Positions 1 through 7,642 of a stretch of DNA of 13,779 bases are shown piece by piece. The number at the start of each line of letters is the position of its first letter. Within the stretch, counting starts at the first letter, position 1. Source of the stretch: Microcaldota archaeon. GTDB taxonomy: Archaea > Micrarchaeota > Micrarchaeia > Micrarchaeales > Micrarchaeaceae. The DNA is taken from the NCBI GenBank assembly GCA_021791775.1, contig JAJYVY010000020.1:1-13779 (forward strand). The letters are read 5' to 3'. Below the pieces are notes generated by a model, which saw only the letters and a program-made list of their open reading frames with translations, did no database searches and was not told where the DNA came from. The position numbers were made by a program, and so were the translations under genes.

Positions 1-2
1 CG

Positions 3-1640
3 TACATAGATGCCATAATGCTGCGGTGCGAGAAATGCGGATCTGAGATGAAAAGGATAAATGACGTGATAGACGTATGGTTTGACTCCGGAAGCTCTTT
101 CAGGGCCAGCATGACTCAGGAGGAGTTCGACAGGCTTTTCCCAATGGATTACATAATAGAAGGCAAAGACCAGCTCAAGAACTGGTTTTCCTATCTTCTC
201 AAAGTCAGCGCCATGGCATATGGAAAGAGGCCGTACAAGAACATAGGCATAGACGGCATGCTGCTAGACGAGAAAGGCAGGGAAATGCATAAGAAGCTTG
301 GCAACTACGTTAGCCTTGACGAAGTGTACGATTTTGTAGGCGCAGACACATTCAGGCTGTGGTGCACAGACCATACCCCCTGGCTGGACCTAAATTGGAA
401 TGAGTCAAACCTAAAGGATGCCGGAAAAGCGGTGCTTATACTGTACAACATTTCAAATCTTTTGGGCGAATACCAGAATGCAGCCGGCTACAAGCCGAAA
501 CTCAGGAAAAAGATGTCTACGAGAGGGATGGACCTTGAGGAGGCGTGGATTATATCAAGGCTGGAGTCGATGATAGACGAAATTACAAAAGCTCTGGATG
601 ATTACAGGGCTGCAGACGCGGCAGCGCTTGCAAAATGGTTTGTTACAGAGGACTTCAGCAGGTTCTATCTAAAGCTGGCAAAGAAAAGCGTCCTTTATGG
701 AAGCAGGAAAAAGGCGCACCGGGTGATAGATACCATCAGCTATGTGCTGTACAAGACTATTTTGGCCATGTCACCGATAATTCCGTTTGCAACAGAGAGC
801 ATCTATCTGGAAAGATATGCAGGCGGCGGCAGCATATTCCTTGAGAGCTGGCCAAGAGCGAATTCTGGGGCCATAGACAACGAACTGAGTAGGAGCATGG
901 AGGTTGCAAGAGATGCGATAACGGCGATACTAAACAGCAGGGAAAAGGCCAATATACCATTAAGGCAACCCATATCAAAAGCCATACTGGAGATGACAGA
1001 TGACTATGCATACACGGCAGCGCAGCAGCTCTCGTTGATAATAGAATCCCTGGTAAATGCAAAGCGCCTTGAGTTGAGAAGGGTGTCAGGCATAAAGCGC
1101 GAGGTAGTGCCATTATTTGCAAAAATAGGGCCGGAATTCAAGGAGAGGGCATCCGAAGTTGCGGAGCAGCTAAAGAATGCGGATGCTGAACAGCTAGAGA
1201 GATCTGTAGAAACCGATGGAGTGTATGCGTTGCAGACAAAAAGTGGCCCAGTAAACATAAGAGCGGAGCACTTTACAATAGTCCAGAAAGCCGAACAGAG
1301 CGATGCGATGCCATTCAAACACGGCATCGCGTACATAGACAAAACGATAAGCAGGGAGCTCAAGGACGAGGCCATGCTGAGGGAGTTCGAAAGGAGCGTG
1401 CAGCTTACAAGGAAGGAACTAGGGCTGACAAAAGCCGACAGCATAGAGCTAAACTACGAAGCCGTAGGGGAGTTTGCGCTATTGCTGAAAGCGAATGCGA
1501 AACAGCTGAAGAAAAGCCTGAAGGCAATAAAGCTGGGTGAAAAAATAGATCAAAACGGGCTGGTAAAGGGATTAGACATAGAGGGAGAAAGCGTAAGGGT
1601 GTCTGTCAGCAAGCTGCAACCAGATTTGATACATGGCTAA
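3..1640 (+). CDS. ileS: Isoleucyl-tRNA synthetase, C-terminal part (5' end outside window)
   Basis: Charges tRNA(Ile) with isoleucine in the cytoplasm (class Ia synthetase). Seen: the frame is open to the left edge, so the ATG at 18 is internal. About 545 codons remain of a protein usually about 1,000 residues long; the HIGH motif and most of the editing domain are missing. Counting from the Met at 18, a CEKC half zinc-ribbon lies at residues 4-7, then DVWFDSG (19-25) and the EGKDQLKNWF segment (48-57), which matches the IleRS EGxDQTRGWF block. An anticodon-binding helical domain and the archaeal/eukaryotic C-terminal extension follow, including a YIDKTISRELKDEAMLREF-like stretch. The KMSKS loop reads EMHKK (nt 282-296), keeping only the second lysine. 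Downstream LGNYVSLDEV is normal. The stop codon overlaps the stop of the convergent gene. IleRS is preferred over ValRS or LeuRS because of the EGxDQ/W block and C-terminal domain. Confidence 0.93.
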   Translation, partial: YIDAIMLRCEKCGSEMKRINDVIDVWFDSGSSFRASMTQEEFDRLFPMDYIIEGKDQLKNWFSYLLKVSAMAYGKRPYKNIGIDGMLLDEKGREMHKKLGNYVSLDEVYDFVGADTFRLWCTDHTPWLDLNWNESNLKDAGKAVLILYNISNLLGEYQNAAGYKPKLRKKMSTRGMDLEEAWIISRLESMIDEITKALDDYRAADAAALAKWFVTEDFSRFYLKLAKKSVLYGSRKKAHRVIDTISYVLYKTILAMSPIIPFATESIYLERYAGGGSIFLESWPRANSGAIDNELSRSMEVARDAITAILNSREKANIPLRQPISKAILEMTDDYAYTAAQQLSLIIESLVNAKRLELRRVSGIKREVVPLFAKIGPEFKERASEVAEQLKNADAEQLERSVETDGVYALQTKSGPVNIRAEHFTIVQKAEQSDAMPFKHGIAYIDKTISRELKDEAMLREFERSVQLTRKELGLTKADSIELNYEAVGEFALLLKANAKQLKKSLKAIKLGEKIDQNGLVKGLDIEGESVRVSVSKLQPDLIHG

Positions 1641-2827
1641 TATTCAATAACAACCTTCAAGGAAGCGCCTTCCTTCCTAAAAACCTTATATCCCCCGCTC
1701 GGGAGTTGCGGATCTACTATTATCAGCGTACCTTCCTCGAATTTTTTATCATTTTGAATTTTCGCAAGCACTTCAGATGCGAATTTTTCTTTCCCCAGCG
1801 GATGCTGGATGTTAGAGAGGTAAATGACATTTGGCGCATCTTCCGACGCTATCCTCTCAAGGTAGTCTACTGCATTTATCTGAACTGGCTGGAATTCTGG
1901 AATTTCTTTGGCCAGCTGGACTAAAGGCAACGGGTAATATCCATTTTGGGCTCCGGGTTCGGGGGTCGGATCATAGCCCGGCTTTTTAAAATACCTCTTA
2001 GACTCCCCCGCATCTGTTTTCAAGGTGATGCAGGCACGGCCGTCACTTTCAAATTCGATAGCGCCAACAACCTCACCCTGCCTATTCTCTGGCCCAATTG
2101 CCCGTATTAGCCATTTTTTCGCCTCTTCGGCGCCAACATTCAGCGCCGTTCTAAGAGATTCGGGCGCGCTGTCATCAACTTGTTGCTGGATTGGTGTGAC
2201 ATGCTGGCCGAGTTTGTCTGTAACCTCCTTCAGCCTCCCTATCAAGTGGCGGTGGCCATCGATAGTAGTTTCAATCATGAAATCATTAAACAACATTTCA
2301 GGTATGTGTACCGTTCCTGGTGTGTCCCCTAATTCCAGGCAGTCAACCGCTGCCTCTCTTCTTCCACGTCTTTCTATAAGCTCCATGCCCATCTTATTTT
2401 TTCTCATCTCATTTTCCTTACGGAGGAGATCGGCAAGATTGAGAAACTGAAGCGATTCTATATCGACTACCGCCACGCTTTCCAGTTCGACACCAGCATT
2501 GGTTATCCCTGCTATAAGCTTCAAGTCCGGGACTCCGCCTCCAGCAATTCCAGCAAACCTCACCGTTTTGAAGCCCTTCAGAAATTCTGGTAAATCCCGG
2601 CTTAAGAAGCTGTAAGGCACGAGCTCGTTTGATACAGGATAATCAATATTCTTTTTTGCCGTGCTTTCTTCTGAGCCTTCTTGTTCTTCCCTTTTTTTGA
2701 GGACTTTTTGCGCTTCCTTTATTATTGATGGCGGAACCTTCATGCGCCACTTCATCCCTTTCGGCTTTACATCTAGATGGATGGGCTCGACATTAGTGCT
2801 TTCCCTTTCATGCTCCTTGTCCACCAT
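1637..2827 (-). CDS. Unrecognised protein with possible Rossmann/SAM-methyltransferase-like core
   Basis: I do not recognise the family. Residue numbers count from a TTG at 2836; the ATG at 2827 (residue 4) is preferred as start. The N-terminal 65 residues are charged and probably disordered, with a short KVLKKREEQEG helix. Residues 92-103 (RFAGIAGGGVPDLK region) resemble glycine-rich motif I, and VAVVDIES (121-128) has an acidic residue at the end of a strand, as in motif II. A polar insertion of about 170 residues follows. Then come VQINAVDYLERI (318-329, motif III-like), NVIYLSN (336-342, motif IV position) and GTLIIVDPQ (369-377), with a final VVIEY strand. This order fits a Rossmann methyltransferase with a large insertion, but no catalytic signature such as NPPY is present. 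A nucleotide- or metabolite-binding Rossmann protein is equally possible. It lies 78 bp downstream of the zinc protein on the same strand and has its own TATA-like element. The gene looks real; its function is unknown. Confidence 0.8.
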   Translation of the reverse strand: MVDKEHERESTNVEPIHLDVKPKGMKWRMKVPPSIIKEAQKVLKKREEQEGSEESTAKKNIDYPVSNELVPYSFLSRDLPEFLKGFKTVRFAGIAGGGVPDLKLIAGITNAGVELESVAVVDIESLQFLNLADLLRKENEMRKNKMGMELIERRGRREAAVDCLELGDTPGTVHIPEMLFNDFMIETTIDGHRHLIGRLKEVTDKLGQHVTPIQQQVDDSAPESLRTALNVGAEEAKKWLIRAIGPENRQGEVVGAIEFESDGRACITLKTDAGESKRYFKKPGYDPTPEPGAQNGYYPLPLVQLAKEIPEFQPVQINAVDYLERIASEDAPNVIYLSNIQHPLGKEKFASEVLAKIQNDKKFEEGTLIIVDPQLPSGGYKVFRKEGASLKVVIEY

Positions 2828-2855
2828 GATCTTCAATAAATTTATGGCTTGGATG

Positions 2856-2865
2856 ATATTTATTT
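2856..2865 (-). promoter_or_regulatory. TATA-like element upstream of the Rossmann-like gene
   Basis: On the minus strand this AT-rich stretch reads AAATAAATAT. Its centre is about 33 nt from the ATG at 2827 and about 24 nt from the alternative TTG at 2836, so transcription would begin within or just before the start codon. No clear Shine-Dalgarno sequence precedes either start, which fits a leaderless or very short-leader mRNA. Assigned by sequence pattern only. Confidence 0.4.
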
Positions 2866-2914
2866 GTTCCTATGCCCACATCGAATCAAATAGCAAAAGT
2901 ACAAAATCAGACCG

Positions 2915-3130
2915 TTATGCCTCTTCCTCGGCAACCACTCCGCTTTTCCTCCTCTTGAATGCCATCCTCCTGTCCATGCGCCCCCAGCAATCCCTGCATA
3001 TGACAAGCCTTCTTGTCTTGGGGCTTCTCTGGGTGCTTTTCACACACGCATCGCAGACCTTCCTGCCACAGTAGTTGCACAGCTCGTATCTGTAGATCTC
3101 TCTTTTGCAACGTTCGCAAAGCATTATCAT
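2915..3130 (-). CDS. Small eight-cysteine zinc-binding protein with FYVE-like cysteine spacing
   Basis: A 71-residue basic protein of unknown function. Four CxxC pairs are visible: C5/C8, C18/C21, C26/C29 and C45/C48. The spacing C-x2-C-x9-C-x2-C-x4-C-x2-C-x15-C-x2-C would bind two zinc ions and matches the cross-brace order of FYVE/RING-type modules. The core CNYCGRKVCDAC resembles the CRxCGxxxCxxC core of FYVE fingers. The FYVE lipid-binding RRHHCR patch and the WxxD motif are absent. The C-terminal part is rich in Arg/Lys (MDRRMAFKRRKSG) and ends in an acidic EEEA tail, so binding to nucleic acid or ribosomes is as plausible as protein binding. Start: ATG at 3130; a second ATG at 3124 (MLCERC) is about 26 nt from the centre of the TATA box and may be the true leaderless start. 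It is divergent from e-mtaB. Confidence 0.85.
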   Translation of the reverse strand: MIMLCERCKREIYRYELCNYCGRKVCDACVKSTQRSPKTRRLVICRDCWGRMDRRMAFKRRKSGVVAEEEA

Positions 3131-3146
3131 ACTCTCACACTGTAAC

Positions 3147-3154
3147 TTATAAAA
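3147..3154. promoter_or_regulatory. Divergent TATA box (zinc protein / e-mtaB)
   Basis: TTATAAAA on the plus strand, inside a nearly symmetric AT block (3146-3161). Read rightward it predicts transcription starting near 3177, giving e-mtaB a leader of about 13 nt that contains a GAGG ribosome binding site. Read leftward (TTTTATAAG) it predicts a start near 3124, which coincides with an ATG of the zinc protein. One element therefore probably serves both directions. Confidence 0.6.
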
Positions 3155-3161
3155 ATTTAAG

Positions 3162-3176
3162 GTGGGATAAACCCAC
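3162..3176. promoter_or_regulatory. Inverted repeat at the e-mtaB promoter, possible operator
   Basis: A perfect 5-bp inverted repeat, GTGGG-ATAAA-CCCAC, lies between the TATA box (3147-3154) and the predicted transcription start near 3177, just before the GAGG ribosome binding site at 3178-3181. A repressor bound here would block polymerase. If transcription starts earlier than predicted, it would be an mRNA hairpin beside the ribosome binding site. Short repeats arise by chance, so this is tentative. Confidence 0.35.
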
Positions 3177-3189
3177 AGAGGATACTTTC

Positions 3190-4458
3190 ATGAGAGCATA
3201 TATAAAAACTTATGGATGCACGCTCAATCAGGCAGATGGGGAGATAATGGGAAATCTCCTTGCAGAAGATGGTTTTTCCATAGTAGACAACGAAGACGAA
3301 GCGGACCTCGTGGTCCTTAATACATGCACCGTGAAGAAGCCGACAGAACAGAAAATAATGCATAAAATGGCGGGCCTGTCTTCTGCAGGCAGGAAGTTCG
3401 TGATTGCGGGCTGCATGGCATCAACAAGAAAGGACACGCTGAGCAAGCTCTTTCCGGAATCAGGAATAATCACTACTAAAAGCATACAGATGATCGGCGA
3501 GGCTGCAGCCGCATCAATAAAAGGCTCTGGAGGGGTATTCGATGCTTCAGGAAGAACAGACAAATCGGTATTTCTAAATCCCAAAGAGGGGGTGATAGCT
3601 AAAATCCCGGCCAATGACGGATGCCTAGATTCCTGCTCGTTTTGCGAAAGTAAACTGGCACGGGGCCCATTGAACAGTTTTTCGCCAGAACTTATAATTG
3701 GAGCAATAAAGAAAAGCATTGCCATGGGCGCAAAAGAAATACAGCTCACCTCGCAGGATATGGGTGCCTACGGTAGGGACAGGAGGACGAATGTAATAGA
3801 GCTGATGAGAAAGGTGACCGAAATAGAAGGCGATTTCAGAGTAAGAGTTGGGATGATGAACCCAGAGCACCTAAAAGGCATAGTTGATGAATTTGCTTCG
3901 CTTCTCACAGACAGGAGATTTTACAGATTTGTTCATCTGCCGGTGCAATCCGGCAGCGACAGGGTACTATCCCATATGAACAGGAGGTGCACAGTCGACC
4001 AGTTTGAAGAGCACGTCATAAGGCTTAGACAATTGGTACCAAACCTGACCCTAGAAACCGACATAATAGTTGGATATCCAATAGAATCCTTAAACGATTT
4101 TGATGCAACTTTTGAAATGCTAAAAAGAGTAAAACCGAACGTAACAAACATCTCCAAGTTCTGCCCACGCCCAAAAACAAGAGCTGCTAGGCTGAAACAA
4201 ATCAACAACAGAGAGGTAGATAGGAGAAGCAACGCAATCTCGCGGGAGGTCCGTGCCATACAGAAGCATTTAAACGAGAAATGTGTCGGCGCAATAGAAA
4301 GGATAACGATAACGGAGCTTACCCAGAAATCATCGAATGGGAGGAATGGCTCATACAGACAGGTTGTACTTCCAGGAGTGCGAGTAGCGCCAGGCAGGAG
4401 TATTGATGCATATATATATGCTGCTTCGGCAAATGTATTGTATGGAAGAGCGCTTTAG
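3190..4458 (+). CDS. e-mtaB: tRNA-t6A37 methylthiotransferase (e-MtaB/CDKAL1 type)
   Basis: Radical-SAM enzyme that inserts a methylthio group into t6A37 of ANN-decoding tRNAs to give ms2t6A. Seen, 422 residues: N-terminal MTTase (UPF0004) domain with the three cluster cysteines C10 (TYGCTLNQADGE), C46 (LNTCTVKKPTEQK) and C75 (IAGCMAST). The radical-SAM CxxxCxxC is C145/C149/C152 (GCLDSCSFCESKLARG). The LTSQDMGAYGRD block (186-197) is characteristic of the e-MtaB/CDKAL1 branch rather than MiaB or RimO. HLPVQSGSD (249-257) and a C-terminal TRAM-like domain (about 365-422) complete it. The ATG at 3190 is chosen because TYGC follows at once and GAGG sits 8 nt upstream; the frame stays open further left, but that region belongs to the opposite gene. 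The stop codon overlaps the gatD ribosome binding site. First gene of a translation operon. Confidence 0.95.
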   Translation: MRAYIKTYGCTLNQADGEIMGNLLAEDGFSIVDNEDEADLVVLNTCTVKKPTEQKIMHKMAGLSSAGRKFVIAGCMASTRKDTLSKLFPESGIITTKSIQMIGEAAAASIKGSGGVFDASGRTDKSVFLNPKEGVIAKIPANDGCLDSCSFCESKLARGPLNSFSPELIIGAIKKSIAMGAKEIQLTSQDMGAYGRDRRTNVIELMRKVTEIEGDFRVRVGMMNPEHLKGIVDEFASLLTDRRFYRFVHLPVQSGSDRVLSHMNRRCTVDQFEEHVIRLRQLVPNLTLETDIIVGYPIESLNDFDATFEMLKRVKPNVTNISKFCPRPKTRAARLKQINNREVDRRSNAISREVRAIQKHLNEKCVGAIERITITELTQKSSNGRNGSYRQVVLPGVRVAPGRSIDAYIYAASANVLYGRAL

Positions 4459-4466
4459 GTGCAGTG

Positions 4467-5795
4467 ATGTACGCCGACACTATAGAAAAGGAATTGAGAA
4501 AGCAGGGCATAAAGACTGGTGACAGGATAAAGGTAGAGTACTCTGGAGTCACCATTGAGGGCGAGCTTATGCCAAAGACCGGGGTAGGCAGCCCAGATAC
4601 AATAATCGTGAAACTGAAAAGCGGTTATAACATAGGAATTAATTTTGTCGGCACCAGGGTAACCAAAATCGCTGAATCTGAGGGGCCAATAAAATTCCCA
4701 GCAGCAAAACTAAAGCAGGATCAAGACCTGCCAAAAATATCCTTAATAATAACTGGGGGGACGATAGTCAACAAGATAGATTATAGAACCGGCGGCGTCT
4801 ATCCCCTCATCAAACCAGAGGAGCTATTCCACGATGTGCCTGAATTGTCAAAAATAGCAAGGATCGCTATGAAGAACCCGTTCAGCATGGCCAGCGAGGA
4901 TCTCTCATATTCGGAATGGAAAACCCTGGCGGAGGAGGTTGTGCGCGAACTGGGCTCTGGGTCTCGAGGCGTGGTGATTGCAATGGGCACAGACACAATG
5001 CACTATACCGCCTCTGCCCTCAGTTTCATGCTGCAGAACCTGAACGCGCCGGTAGTCATCACCGGAGCGCAGCGCAGCGGCGACAGAGGTTCGAGCGATG
5101 CGTTCATGAACCTGATATGCTCGGCGCACATAGCGGCGAAATCCGACATAGCTGAAGTTGGGATCTGCATGCATAAATCGAGCTCTGACAACGAGTGCCA
5201 GTTTCTGCGCGGCACTAAGGCGAGGAAGATGCATTCAACAAGAAGGGATGCATTCAGGCCGATAAATGATACGCCTATTGCTTATGTGAATAAGGAAGGG
5301 GGGATAAAGTACAATGGCCAGTACAAAAAAATATCAGGAAATAGCAAGACAACGGCCAAAACAAAGTTCGAGGGCATGGTAGCGCTGATTAAAACATACC
5401 CTGGCTCAGACCCTGCGGTAATAGATTTTTATCTCAAAAGAGGTTACAAGGGGATTATAATCGAGGGCACTGGAATGGGGCACACGCCGGTAACCCCGTC
5501 AAAAAAGGAAATGTCGTGGATTGGGCCGATAGGGGAGGCCATAAAGAAGGGGGTCGTGGTCGGCATGACGACGCAAACTCTTTATGGGAGAGTGAACTCA
5601 AACGTTTATACCAACCTAAGGAAGATAAGCGAGCTGGGAGTCGTCTACTGCGAGGACATGCTACCAGAGACGGCGTATGTGAAACTCGGCTGGCTTCTTG
5701 GAAACTATGATGCAAACGAGGCAAAGGAGCGGCTCAACAAAAATATCGCAGGGGAAATAAGCAGTCGCACAGAACTTGGCGAATTCCTGGTGTAG
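4467..5795 (+). CDS. gatD: Glu-tRNA(Gln) amidotransferase subunit D
   Basis: Asparaginase-like subunit of the archaeal GatDE complex. It hydrolyses glutamine and supplies ammonia to GatE, which amidates Glu-tRNA(Gln). Seen, 442 residues: an N-terminal SH3-like domain (about 1-75: TGDRIKVEY, GVTIEGELMP), then the asparaginase domain with first catalytic Thr motif ITGGTIVNK (about 96-104), second motif AMGTDTMHY (about 172-180, Thr and Asp), GAQRSGDRGSSDA, and the GTKARKMHSTRRDAF segment that supplies the catalytic lysine. The C-terminal LYGRVNSNVYTNLR and EDMLPETAYVKLGWLLG stretches are typical of GatD and distinguish it from plain asparaginase. Start: ATG at 4467, with AGGTG five nt upstream overlapping the e-mtaB stop; a GTG at 4464 is the alternative. 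Two nt separate it from gatE, so translation of the three genes is probably coupled. All key residues look intact. Confidence 0.96.
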   Translation: MYADTIEKELRKQGIKTGDRIKVEYSGVTIEGELMPKTGVGSPDTIIVKLKSGYNIGINFVGTRVTKIAESEGPIKFPAAKLKQDQDLPKISLIITGGTIVNKIDYRTGGVYPLIKPEELFHDVPELSKIARIAMKNPFSMASEDLSYSEWKTLAEEVVRELGSGSRGVVIAMGTDTMHYTASALSFMLQNLNAPVVITGAQRSGDRGSSDAFMNLICSAHIAAKSDIAEVGICMHKSSSDNECQFLRGTKARKMHSTRRDAFRPINDTPIAYVNKEGGIKYNGQYKKISGNSKTTAKTKFEGMVALIKTYPGSDPAVIDFYLKRGYKGIIIEGTGMGHTPVTPSKKEMSWIGPIGEAIKKGVVVGMTTQTLYGRVNSNVYTNLRKISELGVVYCEDMLPETAYVKLGWLLGNYDANEAKERLNKNIAGEISSRTELGEFLV

Positions 5796-5797
5796 AT

Positions 5798-7642
5798 ATG
5801 CATGATGAAGAGTACTACAAAAGCATAGGTTTCATGTGCGGGCTTGAACTCCATCAGAGGCTCGCCACCGCGCATAAGCTCTTCTGCGATTGCCCTACAA
5901 ACATAATAGCGGCCAAAGATGGCAGCAGGAATTCCCTGTCAAGGCAGCAGAGGGCTATAGCTGGCGAACTCGGCACAATCGACGTGTCGGCCGGGTTCGA
6001 GGCGGAGAGGGGCAGGACCTTCATCTACAATGTTGTTGGAGGGAAGTCCTGCCTTGTTGAGATTGATGAAGAGCCGCCGCACGAAATAAATAAAGAGGCA
6101 ATGCGCACGGCTCTGGCTTTCGCAAAAGCCCTCAAAATGAAAACTGTCGACGAAATACAGCCGATGAGGAAGGGGGTAGTCGATGGCAGCGACCCCAGCG
6201 CATTCCAGCGAAGTGCAATGATCGCATTTGACGGCCATATCGATGTAAATGGCAACAGGGTGGAAATACCATCAATCTTTCTAGAGGAAGAGTCGTGCAG
6301 GGCTGAGGCGATCCACAGCCACGAAGTAGTATACAATGTTGAGATGCTAGGAGTCCCGCTTGTCGAGATAGACACGTGGCCGTACATAAGGTCACCGAAA
6401 GAGGCGAAGGAGATCGCCCTGCAGATAGGCACGATGATGAGGATATCAGGAAGGGTGCAAAGAGGGATAGGCTCTGTAAGGCAGGACGTCAATGTTTCGA
6501 TAAAAGGAGGGTCGAGGATAGAGATGAAAGGCCTCCAGGAGATAGATTATGTAGACATGTACATAGACAACGAGGTGAAGAGACAGCAGGAGCTCCTGAA
6601 GATACGCGATGAGCTGTTGAAAAGGGGGGCGTCGGTAGGCGCGGCAGCAGACCTAACAAGCATATTCAGAGGCACAAAGGTAAAGCTGATTTCAGGCCAC
6701 GAAGGCAAAGACGGAGTTGTATACGGTTTTAAACTGTCGGGGTTTGCAGGCCTGCTCGGCAGGGAAGTTTCACCAAAAAGGAGGCTGGGCACCGAAATAA
6801 GCGACTATGCAAAATCTGCAGGAGTGGGAGGGCTGCTGCACAGCGACGAGGATTTGAAGGGATACGGTTTTTCAGGCAAGGAAACCGATGAGGTGGAAAA
6901 AAAGCTGGGCGTAGGGAGAGGAGATTCGTTCATAGTAATAGCAGGCAGCGCAGGAAACGTTGCCAACGCAATAAAGTTTGCGATGGAAAGGGCGAAGTAT
7001 GCGCTTATCGGGGTTCCGCCGGAAACAAGGGGGGTGATAGGAGACAACACATACACTACAAGGTTCCTAAGGCCTCTTCCTGGAGGCTCAAGGATGTACC
7101 CTGAGACCGATGTCAAAACGTTTGTAATCACAAAACAGATGCTTGCCGACGCAGATTCATTGGCCCCTGACATAGACGCAGAAGAAAGAAGGCTTATGGC
7201 GCAGCTAAAGGATAGAAACCTTGCAAGAAGGATGATGCTTTCGACACGGCTTCAGACATACAAGGGGCTTGCGGAATCGTCAGCCGAGCCGGCGTTTATT
7301 GCGAACGTTTTGTTACAAAAAATGACAGAATTGCGGCGGGCGGGATTTGATGTTGATGCGATAGGGGACGAGCGCCTTGAAGAGTTGTTCTCCGCGTATG
7401 AGAAAAAGAAGATAACGAAGCAGGCTGTCGAAGAGGTGCTCAAGGCGCTGTCAAAGAGGGACCAGAAAGTGGGCGAGATAATCGGACAGAACAAGCTGCA
7501 AAGGATAACCGGAAGCGCGCTAAAGAGGCTTGTCGAAGATGCAAAGAAGAAAGTTCAGGGCAGGGAGCAGGTAATAAAAGAGGTAATGTCGAAGCACAGG
7601 CTCAATGTTGACGGAGCAGAACTGAATGGGATCCTGAAATGA
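5798..7642 (+). CDS. gatE: Glu-tRNA(Gln) amidotransferase subunit E
   Basis: tRNA-binding kinase/amidase subunit of GatDE; it phosphorylates the glutamyl group on Glu-tRNA(Gln) and amidates it with ammonia from GatD. Seen, 614 residues, close to the usual length of about 620. The GatB-family cradle opens with GFMCGLELHQRLATAHKLFCDCP (about 11-33), whose cysteines belong to the family zinc site. HEVVYNVEMLGVPLVEIDTWP, VRQDVNVSIKGG and EMKGLQEIDYVD follow. About residues 287-412 form the AspRS-like insertion found in GatE and absent from bacterial GatB. TTRFLRPLPGGSRMYPETDV (about 418-437) returns to the cradle, and the helical plus YqeY-like tail ends in VSKHRLNVDGAELNGIL. Start: ATG at 5798 with GGTG five nt upstream at the end of gatD. 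Its presence implies indirect Gln-tRNA synthesis. The stop lies inside a hairpin shared with the convergent gene. Confidence 0.96.
   Translation: MHDEEYYKSIGFMCGLELHQRLATAHKLFCDCPTNIIAAKDGSRNSLSRQQRAIAGELGTIDVSAGFEAERGRTFIYNVVGGKSCLVEIDEEPPHEINKEAMRTALAFAKALKMKTVDEIQPMRKGVVDGSDPSAFQRSAMIAFDGHIDVNGNRVEIPSIFLEEESCRAEAIHSHEVVYNVEMLGVPLVEIDTWPYIRSPKEAKEIALQIGTMMRISGRVQRGIGSVRQDVNVSIKGGSRIEMKGLQEIDYVDMYIDNEVKRQQELLKIRDELLKRGASVGAAADLTSIFRGTKVKLISGHEGKDGVVYGFKLSGFAGLLGREVSPKRRLGTEISDYAKSAGVGGLLHSDEDLKGYGFSGKETDEVEKKLGVGRGDSFIVIAGSAGNVANAIKFAMERAKYALIGVPPETRGVIGDNTYTTRFLRPLPGGSRMYPETDVKTFVITKQMLADADSLAPDIDAEERRLMAQLKDRNLARRMMLSTRLQTYKGLAESSAEPAFIANVLLQKMTELRRAGFDVDAIGDERLEELFSAYEKKKITKQAVEEVLKALSKRDQKVGEIIGQNKLQRITGSALKRLVEDAKKKVQGREQVIKEVMSKHRLNVDGAELNGILK

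Noticed and set aside
757..1444. Long open frames on the minus strand inside ileS
   Set aside because: Shadow frames of the synthetase gene: low-complexity Ser/Leu-rich translations with no recognisable motif, overlapping a well-conserved protein.
3013..3189. N-terminal extension of e-MtaB, adding 59 residues upstream of the ATG at 3190
   Set aside because: It would run through the opposite zinc-protein gene and the shared TATA box, resembles nothing in the family, and the ATG at 3190 has a proper GAGG site and the expected TYGC opening.
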